Source: Desulfobacterales bacterium
Lineage (GTDB): Bacteria > Desulfobacterota > Desulfobacteria > Desulfobacterales > Desulfosalsimonadaceae
NCBI GenBank assembly: GCA_018224315.1
Contig: JAGTVF010000313.1
Coordinates: forward strand, 1 to 6,639
DNA length: 6,639 nt
Direction of reading: 5' to 3'
The notes under the pieces were generated by a model. It did no database searches. It had not been told where the DNA came from and was given only the letters and a program-made list of their open reading frames with translations. Position 1 is the first letter of the stretch. Each line of letters starts with the position of its first letter. Of this stretch, positions 1 to 5,011 are shown in pieces. The position numbers were made by a program, and so were the translations under genes.

Positions 1-160
1 AGACAGCCTCGTAATCCACCCACCCGTGCTGGTCCCACAACGATGGGTCATCTGCGTGCCACATCCGGAACTGTACGCTGTTTCCGTTTTGGCGGACATA
101 CATGCGAACCCGCTTGTTTTGGGGGAACGGATAGTAGTAAAGACCATTGTTGTCTTTCAT
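1..160 (-). CDS. Small protein of unknown function, N-terminal part (cut by left edge)
   Basis: The first 53 codons of a minus-strand gene are visible, starting with ATG at 160-158 and staying open to the window edge. The product begins MKDNNGLYYYPFPQNKRVRM and continues with residues rich in Tyr, Trp, Phe and Arg (for example FRMWHADDP at 31-39 and HGWVDYEAV at 45-53). No signal peptide or membrane segment is seen, so it is probably cytoplasmic. A ribosome site AAGGA (175-171) stands 10 bases before the ATG. The start lies 16 bases after the stop of the decarboxylase gene, which argues for a shared transcript. I do not recognise the family. The even amino-acid pattern, the ribosome site and the position make it a real gene rather than a chance reading frame. 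The opposite-strand frames here look like shadows. Function cannot be assigned. Confidence 0.72.
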   Translation of the reverse strand, partial: MKDNNGLYYYPFPQNKRVRMYVRQNGNSVQFRMWHADDPSLWDQHGWVDYEAV

Positions 161-176
161 TGCACCAAAATCCTTA

Positions 177-1442
177 TTATACTTCCAGGCGCGCGGCCCC
201 GGTGTCCAGGGTGGCAAAATAGTCGGCCATGGTTTCCGCCCGGCGGATGCGCTCCACTGCGCCGTCGCTTTTGAGCAGCAGTTCCTGGGGCCGGAGCTGG
301 GCATTGTAGTTAAAACCCATGGCATGGCCGTGGGCGCCGGTGTCGTGGATGATGATCAGGTCATCCATGTCGATTTTCGGCAAGGGGCGCTGGACTGCGA
401 ACTTATCGATGTTTTCGCAAAGAGATCCCACCACGTCCACCACCTCCACCGGATGGGTGTCTTCGGATTTGCCCAGCACGTCAATGTGATGATAGGCGCC
501 GTACATGCCCGGCCGCATCAGGGCGGACATGCAGGAATCCACCCCGATGTATCTGCGGTAGATGTCTTTGCGGTTAATGGCCCGGGTGACCAGCACTCCG
601 TGAGGTCCGGTCATGTATCGCCCGCTTTCCATATACAGGGCCGGGGCCCGGCCCTTTCGGTCCTTGTATTGTTGGTAGACCCCGATGATCTGATCGGCCA
701 TGGCCGACAGGTTCAGGGGCGGATCATCGGGGTGATAGGGGATGCCCAGACCGCCGCCCATGTTGATGAATTCAAATTCGATATCCAGGGCCGCAGACAG
801 GTCGTCGACCATTTCCAGCAGCATTTGAACGGTTTCCACCATGTATGTGTGATTGCACTCGTTGGAAACCAGCATGGTATGCAGGCCGAAACGCCTTGTG
901 CCTTTATCGCGCATGATTCTGTAGGCATCCTCGATCTGATCCGTGCTCACCCCGTACTTGGCCTCCACTGGGTTGCCAATGATTTCGTTTCCCGTTCGTC
1001 CCGGGCCGGGGTTGTAGCGAAAGCTGATCAAGTCCGGGGTGTCGGCAAGCTTGTCGATCAGGGTGATGTCGTCAAGATTGAGGATGCTGCCGCCGTGGGC
1101 TGCAGCGGCCTGAAAGTCGCTGGGAGTGGTGTTGTTGGATGTAAACATGATCAACCCGCCCCGGGCGCCTGTCTGCCGGCTTAACACCAGTTCCGGAACC
1201 GAGCTGCAGTCAAAACCAAAGCCCATATCCGCCATGATGGCCAGAATGCTTGGATTGGGCAGGGCCTTGACTGCGAAAAACTCCTGAAACGTCGCCGGCA
1301 GAGGTGAAAACCGGGTTTTTAATTCCTGAGCGGTTTGCCGGATACCGGTTTCATCGTATATATGAAACGGGGTTCCGAAATGCCGGGCGATTTTCGGTAA
1401 CCCCGGAAAAAGACGATCTTGAAATTCCTGTGACATGGGCAT
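177..1442 (-). CDS. lysA: Diaminopimelate decarboxylase-like PLP enzyme (fold type III)
   Basis: This 421-residue protein has the usual length of LysA, the enzyme that decarboxylates meso-diaminopimelate to L-lysine in the cytoplasm using pyridoxal phosphate. Visible landmarks are FFAVKALPNP with the PLP lysine K59, the glycine loop MGGGLGIPY (228-236) that holds the cofactor phosphate, ESGRY (272-276), a substrate-side block with MRPGMYGAYHH (309-319), the catalytic GSLCEN with C342 and E343, and GAHGHAMGFNYN (369-380) near the C-terminus. One usual motif is altered: most family members read HxHxGS after the second Gly-Leu, but here it is GLHTMLVSNE (186-195), keeping only H188. ESGR in place of the common EPGR is a second deviation. 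The ATG at 1442 is chosen because GGAG (1454-1451) lies 8 bases upstream; a second Met two codons in is possible. The gene is divergent from the pilus operon and is followed closely by a small unknown gene. Membership of the family is secure. The exact substrate (diaminopimelate, or another amino acid such as a D-amino acid or carboxynorspermidine) is inferred only. Confidence 0.88.
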   Translation of the reverse strand: MPMSQEFQDRLFPGLPKIARHFGTPFHIYDETGIRQTAQELKTRFSPLPATFQEFFAVKALPNPSILAIMADMGFGFDCSSVPELVLSRQTGARGGLIMFTSNNTTPSDFQAAAAHGGSILNLDDITLIDKLADTPDLISFRYNPGPGRTGNEIIGNPVEAKYGVSTDQIEDAYRIMRDKGTRRFGLHTMLVSNECNHTYMVETVQMLLEMVDDLSAALDIEFEFINMGGGLGIPYHPDDPPLNLSAMADQIIGVYQQYKDRKGRAPALYMESGRYMTGPHGVLVTRAINRKDIYRRYIGVDSCMSALMRPGMYGAYHHIDVLGKSEDTHPVEVVDVVGSLCENIDKFAVQRPLPKIDMDDLIIIHDTGAHGHAMGFNYNAQLRPQELLLKSDGAVERIRRAETMADYFATLDTGAARLEV

Positions 1443-1506
1443 GATCCCGTCTCCTGTTGCTGTCAGACCTATCGTATGAAAAAATCAGATTGATAAAACG
1501 CCTGTT

Positions 1507-1535
1507 ACCATACAGGTCTTTGGGGGGTTTTTCAA
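1507..1535 (-). promoter_or_regulatory. Candidate sigma70-type promoter of the decarboxylase gene
   Basis: Read on the minus strand, TTGAAA (1535-1530) matches five of six -35 consensus bases and TATGGT (1512-1507) matches four of six -10 bases, with an ideal spacing of 17. Transcription would begin near 1500, giving a leader of roughly 58 bases before the ATG at 1442. The -35 side lies 28 bases from the left arm of the inverted repeat at 1563. The match is by eye and not experimentally supported. Confidence 0.5.
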
Positions 1536-1594
1536 GAGCCGGCAACCGTATTCCAGGAACCAGATTTTTACGTATTGAGCAGGCGTTTCCAGCA

Positions 1595-1618
1595 AAGAGC
1601 ACATTATATTGTGCTCTT
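1595..1618. promoter_or_regulatory. Perfect 9-base dyad (possible operator or hairpin)
   Basis: AAGAGCACA (1595-1603) is exactly complementary to TGTGCTCTT (1610-1618) around the six-base centre TTATAT. No run of T follows on the plus strand and only three follow on the minus strand, so it is a poor intrinsic terminator. The symmetry suits a dimeric regulator. Its core (1599-1614) resembles the published NrdR box pattern (ACAC, AT-rich centre, GTGT) at most positions, but NrdR sites normally come in pairs before ribonucleotide reductase genes, and neither is seen here. The regulator is therefore unknown. Confidence 0.45.
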
Positions 1619-1624
1619 CTGGGA

Positions 1625-1650
1625 TATGCCTCTCCATATGGTGTGGCATA
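1625..1650. repeat. Interrupted dyad TATGCC / GGCATA around CCATATGG
   Basis: TATGCC (1625-1630) pairs with GGCATA (1645-1650), and the palindrome CCATATGG (1634-1641) lies at the centre, separated by three poorly paired bases on each side. The right arm shares three bases with the right 13-base inverted repeat at 1648, so the two pairings exclude each other in RNA. It may be part of the same regulatory or mobile element. Confidence 0.35.
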
Positions 1651-1671
1651 CGTAAAAATCAAATAATCTGC

Positions 1672-1700
1672 TTGACATAACAACAATTTAAATGGAATGT
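1672..1700 (+). promoter_or_regulatory. Weak promoter candidate for the pil operon
   Basis: A perfect -35 hexamer TTGACA (1672-1677) lies just right of the inverted-repeat element, in an AT-rich stretch and in the right direction for pilM. The hexamer at the standard 17-base spacing, GAATGT (1695-1700), is a poor -10. Other AT-rich hexamers further on, TATATT (1729-1734) and GATAAT (1755-1760), resemble -10 boxes but lack a good -35. I found no convincing sigma54 site with the GG-N10-GC pattern. The operon promoter is probably somewhere in 1672-1770, but its exact place is open. Confidence 0.28.
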
Positions 1701-1989
1701 AGGCACAACCTGTTATTCGAAAAAAGTCTATATTTCATTTCAATCATGTGAACAGATAATAGGTGAAAGGCTTGAACAAAGATCGGCTTCCCGGTTGTTT
1801 CATCCACAAATCGCCTAACCTGCCGGCTGTTTCAGCACAGCGTTGCTTTCATCAAAGTTCTTTCTTTTCTCCATTTGTTTATTCCAAGAGCGGTTTTTTG
1901 TTTTCGGCCGTTGCCGAAGCAGCGGATTTTTCGGCGGATGCCGCATATCTGGCATTCCTGAACCCAAGTCAACTACAGACGAGACGCAT
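1701..1989 (+). other. Leader region before pilM without a convincing gene
   Basis: This stretch of almost 290 bases precedes the pilM start. It contains a compact hairpin with stem TTCGGC/GCCGAA and loop CGTT (1903-1918), and a second weaker one with stem GGATGCC/GGCATTC including one G-T pair (1936-1942 with 1951-1957). Neither is followed by a T run suited to a terminator. I looked for cyclic-di-GMP riboswitch signatures, which would suit a pilus operon, and found none. Open frames starting at GTG 1763 and TTG 1843 lack ribosome sites and typical protein character. It is best described as a possibly structured untranslated leader. Confidence 0.4.
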
Positions 1990-3045
1990 ATGATTTTAGG
2001 TAAGAAAAATCAACTTGTGGGATTGGATATCGGTTCCCGCTCCGTGAAGGTGGCCGAGGCCGTGGAATCCAAAAAGGGGTGGCTGCTGAAAAAATTCGGT
2101 GCCATTGAGGTGGCGCCCGGTGCCATTGAGGACGGAATGATAAAGGATCCCGAGACCATCGCCGAAGCCATCCGGGAGCTTTTTCAGTTATACAACATCG
2201 GGCAGAGCAATGTGGCCATTTCCATTGGCGGCTATTCGGTGATTGTGAAAAACATTACGATTCAGAACATGCCGGAAGACCAGTTGTATGAATCCTTGAA
2301 TTTTGAGGCCGAGCAGTATATTCCCTTTGACATTAATGATGTCAATCTTGATTTCCAAATTCTTGGCGAAAATGAAAACAATCCCAACCAGATCAATGTG
2401 CTGCTGGTGGCGGCCAAAAAGGAGATGATTGACGACTATGTCAATCTGATGGATATGGCCGGCTTAAACCTGTGTATCATCGACATTGATGCCTTTTGCC
2501 TGCAGAACATCTATAACCTCAATTATCCCCAGAGCACTGAAAGTATTGCCCTGATCGATATCGGGGCCAGCAAGACCTCGTTGAATATTTTAAAGGAAAA
2601 CAACTCGGTTTTTTTGCGTGATGTGTCCCTGGGCTGCAACCAGATCAATCAGAAAATTGCCTCCCTGGCCGGCTGTTCGCTGGCCGAGGCCGAGGCATTG
2701 AAGCTGTCGGAAAATCCGGACCGAATTTCGTCATCAGATCTCCAGGAAATTGTTTCTGCGGTGGTATCCGACTGGTGCAACGAAATCCGCCGGGCCCTGG
2801 ATTTCTTTTATTCCACCAACCCGGAGGACCAGATTCGTCAGATTATGCTAAGCGGAGGGGGGGCCAACATCAAGCAGTTTCGGGACCTGCTGGCGGTTCA
2901 GGCTTCAGCCGACGTCCAGGCCATTAATCCATTTGAACATTTTGAGATCAAAAGCGACCAGCTTGATGCCGGTTACCTGCAACAGATTGCACCCCAGGCC
3001 GCCATTTCCATGGGGCTTGCCATCAGAAGAGTGGATGACAAATGA
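1990..3045 (+). CDS. pilM: Type IV pilus assembly protein PilM (actin-like ATPase)
   Basis: PilM is the cytoplasmic, actin/FtsA-like member of the pilus alignment complex; it binds ATP and grips the N-terminal tail of PilN. From the ATG at 1990 the protein has 351 residues, the normal length. The fold's nucleotide-binding motifs are clear: phosphate-1 loop VGLDIGSRSVKVAE (10-23), phosphate-2 loop ALIDIGASKTSL (187-198) and adenosine motif IMLSGGGANIKQF (285-297). The family-typical EAEQYIPFDINDVNLDF lies at 106-122, and the protein ends PQAAISMGLAIRR. There is no signal peptide or membrane segment. The frame is open further upstream, but the family start fits the 1990 ATG, which has only a weak purine-rich ribosome site (GAG at 1981-1983). 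The stop overlaps the pilN start by 4 bases (ATGA). It is the first gene of pilMNOPQ. A 14-base direct repeat (2097-2110, 2118-2131) encodes GAIE twice. Confidence 0.95.
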   Translation: MILGKKNQLVGLDIGSRSVKVAEAVESKKGWLLKKFGAIEVAPGAIEDGMIKDPETIAEAIRELFQLYNIGQSNVAISIGGYSVIVKNITIQNMPEDQLYESLNFEAEQYIPFDINDVNLDFQILGENENNPNQINVLLVAAKKEMIDDYVNLMDMAGLNLCIIDIDAFCLQNIYNLNYPQSTESIALIDIGASKTSLNILKENNSVFLRDVSLGCNQINQKIASLAGCSLAEAEALKLSENPDRISSSDLQEIVSAVVSDWCNEIRRALDFFYSTNPEDQIRQIMLSGGGANIKQFRDLLAVQASADVQAINPFEHFEIKSDQLDAGYLQQIAPQAAISMGLAIRRVDDK

Positions 3046-3617
3046 TACGAATCAATCTATTACCGTTTCGTGCAGCCCGGACCAAGGAAAATATCCGCCG
3101 CCAGGTTTCAATTTTCCTGCTTTCCATGGTTCTGTTGCTGGTGGTTTTATTTGCGGTCAACATGTTCATGGGCAGCCGGGTGGGGGCCCTGGAAACAAGG
3201 CTGGCCAATCTCAATGAAGACATTGAGCATTATTCCCAAAAAGCCGACCAGGTCGATGTCCTCAAAAAAGAACTGGCCGAGCTGGAGCAGAAAATTAGGA
3301 TTATTGAACAACTCAAAAGCCACCGGACAAAGCCGCCCCGGCTTCTGGCCGATCTTACCGAACGGGTGATTCCGGATCGCATGCAGATCCAGAAAATGAA
3401 CTATAACGGATCTGAACTGATATTAAACGGGATTGCCATGGACAATGAAACCATTGCTGTTTTCATGAGCCGTCTGGAGCGATCCGATAAAATCAGGGAT
3501 GTGACACTGGAAAACGCAAAGCAGACAACCCAGTTTGACGTGGAAATGAAGAGCTTTGGAATAAAATGCAAGATGGCCGATGCCAGTGCCGTTGCCAATG
3601 AAAAGGCGAAAAAATGA
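3042..3617 (+). CDS. pilN: Type IV pilus assembly protein PilN
   Basis: PilN is a single-pass inner-membrane protein. Its short cytoplasmic tail binds PilM, and its periplasmic part pairs with PilO. The 191-residue product begins MIRINLLPFR; the INLLP motif (4-8) is the known PilM-docking sequence. A basic stretch is followed by one hydrophobic segment at about 22-43, then a heptad-like coiled coil at about 45-95 (LETRLANLNEDI, LKKELAELEQKI), and a C-terminal ferredoxin-like domain at about 100-178 with the pattern IPDRMQIQKMNYNGSELILNG. The lysine-rich end is short. Start and stop both overlap the neighbours by 4 bases in ATGA, which suggests translational coupling and fixed stoichiometry with PilM and PilO. 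Length and layout are normal for the family. Confidence 0.94.
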   Translation: MIRINLLPFRAARTKENIRRQVSIFLLSMVLLLVVLFAVNMFMGSRVGALETRLANLNEDIEHYSQKADQVDVLKKELAELEQKIRIIEQLKSHRTKPPRLLADLTERVIPDRMQIQKMNYNGSELILNGIAMDNETIAVFMSRLERSDKIRDVTLENAKQTTQFDVEMKSFGIKCKMADASAVANEKAKK

Positions 3618-4249
3618 AGAAAAAGTCCATACCCCGGGAAGGCATGGAGCCCTTATTTCGGAAAATCAGCGAGCTTACCAGAAAGCAGCGCATAGCAACC
3701 TGTGTGGGCGTTGTCGTTGTGCTGGTGGGGCTGTGCGGTTATTTTCTGTTTTTGCCAAAATATCAGCGCATGAATGATCTCAGGGAAGACATCCAAAGCG
3801 CCGAGCAGGAACTGGAGATAACCAAAGCCAAGGCCGCCCGGTATCCGTCTGTAAAAAAGGAGCATGAAGCGGCCCAGGCTTCATTTGAACTGGCCGCCCG
3901 GGCGCTTCCGGACAAAGAGGAGATCCCTTCCCTGTTGACCGGAATTTCCCAGGCAGGCAAGGCCTCCGGGCTGAAGTTTCTGCTTTTCGCCCCCCAGAAA
4001 GAAAATGTCAAAGACTTTTACGCTGAAATTCCCGTCAAGATGGGATTGTCAGGGGGGTATCATGATCTGGGAAGCTTTTATGACAGGCTTGCCCGGATAT
4101 CGCGGGTTGTCAATGTCAGTGATTTTTCCGTAAGCAGTGATTCGGGCAGTCCGGGCGGACCGCTGCGGATATCCTGCACGGCAGTGACCTACAAATTTAT
4201 TGATCAGCCGGCAGAAAAGGATGCAAACCAGAAAAAGAAGAAAAGATAA
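3614..4249 (+). CDS. pilO: Type IV pilus assembly protein PilO
   Basis: PilO is the inner-membrane partner of PilN; the pair bridges PilM in the cytoplasm and PilP in the periplasm. The 211-residue protein has a basic cytoplasmic N-terminus, one membrane segment at about 27-47 (ATCVGVVVVLVGLCGYFLF), a coiled coil at about 50-97, and the family landmarks LPDKEEIPSLL (98-108) and GGYHDLGSFYDRLARISRVV (147-166) in its ferredoxin-like domain. The tail is unusually lysine-rich (last residues NQKKKKR), and its purine-rich DNA also serves as the ribosome-binding stretch for pilP. AAGG (3603-3606) lies 7 bases before the ATG, inside the end of pilN. It overlaps pilN by 4 bases, and pilP starts 1 base after its stop. 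Confidence 0.94.
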   Translation: MKKKSIPREGMEPLFRKISELTRKQRIATCVGVVVVLVGLCGYFLFLPKYQRMNDLREDIQSAEQELEITKAKAARYPSVKKEHEAAQASFELAARALPDKEEIPSLLTGISQAGKASGLKFLLFAPQKENVKDFYAEIPVKMGLSGGYHDLGSFYDRLARISRVVNVSDFSVSSDSGSPGGPLRISCTAVTYKFIDQPAEKDANQKKKKR

Positions 4250-4250
4250 A

Positions 4251-4997
4251 ATGATGTCAAAGCCGAACATATGGATCGCAGCGATGATGTTTTTCCTGGT
4301 GCCCGGATTGATGGCGCTGGGCGGAAAACCGGAAACGCCGGAAGAAGATGTTTCCCAAAGCCGGTCAGTGAAAATCGAGCGCCAGGACAAGGCAAAAGAC
4401 AAGGATTCGGCGCAGCCGGCGGAATCTGAAAAAGCCGTATCCGACGCCGTTGAGGCCGAAGCTGAAAAATCGGTTTCATCACCGCCTGAAGAGGTTGAAG
4501 CCGGGGCTGACAGTGACAGCGAAGATGCCGCCGCAAAGACAGACGATGCCCGGGCGCAAGCCAATGGAAAAGAGCCCGGAGATCTGGGGATAGACGACCA
4601 GGAAGGTCTTTTTCGCAGCGAGGAAAGGCTCTATACCCGTCAAGGCCGGGTGGACCCCTTTGAACCGTTTATGCAGGGCGCATCCGAACAGGAATCCGGA
4701 GAAGAAGACGAAGGTGCTGAACTCCAGCGCCGAAGGCCCCAGACGCCGCTGGAAAGAATTGCTTTGAGCCAGTTAAAGCTTACGGCCATTCTCAGACTGA
4801 CATCGGACAATGAAGCCATTGCCATGGTGGAGGATCCCTCAGGCAAGGGTTATGTGGTGAAAAAAGGTACCTGGATCGGCGATCAGGGCGGACGGGTTGC
4901 AGAGATCCGGTCGGATCGAATCATTGTCCAGGAGCAGTATAAAGATGTTTTCGGTAAAATCGCCGAGCGCGAGATTGAAAAGAAACTTCAGCAATAA
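4251..4997 (+). CDS. pilP: Type IV pilus assembly protein PilP, long form without lipobox
   Basis: PilP normally is an inner-membrane lipoprotein that joins PilN/PilO to the N0 domain of PilQ. From ATG 4251 the product has 248 residues, longer than the roughly 175 common in the family. It has a hydrophobic N-terminal segment (about 7-23, WIAAMMFFLVPGLMALG), then a low-complexity linker rich in Glu, Asp, Ala, Ser and Lys (about 27-120), then the typical PilP region: RVDPFEPF (133-140), PLERIALSQLKLTAIL (166-181), AMVEDPSGKGYVVKKGTW (191-208) and GRVAEIRSDRIIVQEQY (214-230), which form the small beta domain. No cysteine follows the hydrophobic segment, so lipid attachment as in most PilP proteins is not predicted. 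The segment may be a cleaved signal peptide or an uncleaved anchor. The frame is open back to TTG 4200, but that would place a basic stretch over the pilO end. ATG 4254 is an equally possible start one codon later. Confidence 0.9.
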   Translation: MMSKPNIWIAAMMFFLVPGLMALGGKPETPEEDVSQSRSVKIERQDKAKDKDSAQPAESEKAVSDAVEAEAEKSVSSPPEEVEAGADSDSEDAAAKTDDARAQANGKEPGDLGIDDQEGLFRSEERLYTRQGRVDPFEPFMQGASEQESGEEDEGAELQRRRPQTPLERIALSQLKLTAILRLTSDNEAIAMVEDPSGKGYVVKKGTWIGDQGGRVAEIRSDRIIVQEQYKDVFGKIAEREIEKKLQQ

Positions 4998-5011
4998 CCC
5001 GGAGAAAAAAC

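Larger units (their letters stand above)
1563..1660. repeat. 98-base element bounded by perfect 13-base inverted repeats
   Basis: The left arm GATTTTTACGTAT (1563-1575) and the right arm ATACGTAAAAATC (1648-1660) are exact reverse complements. Pairing stops at both ends: the flanking bases A1562/A1661 and T1576/C1647 do not match. Two smaller dyads lie inside (1595-1618 and 1625-1650). The segment sits between the two divergent candidate promoters. It could be a pair of binding sites for one regulator: the arm centres are 85 bases apart, near eight helical turns. It could also be a small non-autonomous mobile element with terminal repeats, although I see no flanking target duplication, or a structured RNA. 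The pairing is certain; the role is not known. Confidence 0.6.

Noticed and set aside
147..1184. Long plus-strand open frame of 345 codons opposite the decarboxylase gene
   Set aside because: It is rich in His, Val and Gly in the way of an antisense shadow, has no family likeness, and is fully covered by the well-supported decarboxylase gene.
1522..1540. Possible sigma54 promoter (GG-N10-GC)
   Set aside because: Only the GG and GC agree; the surrounding bases do not fit TGGCACG and TTGC, and it is about 450 bases from pilM.
1351..1686. Minus-strand frame overlapping the decarboxylase start
   Set aside because: It begins at TTG, runs through the inverted repeat and promoter candidate, and overlaps the real gene in another frame; the protein looks unstructured.
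1843..1989. Extended PilM start at TTG 1843
   Set aside because: The added 49 residues match nothing in PilM, the TTG lacks a ribosome site, and the ATG at 1990 gives the normal 351-residue length and N-terminus.
1763..1993. Plus-strand frame from GTG ending at the pilM start, as a leader peptide
   Set aside because: No ribosome site, no recognisable protein character, and its stop only by chance overlaps the pilM ATG.
4200..4250. Extended PilP start at TTG 4200
   Set aside because: It would overlap pilO by 50 bases and put a very basic stretch before the hydrophobic segment; ATG 4251 is the natural start right after the pilO stop.
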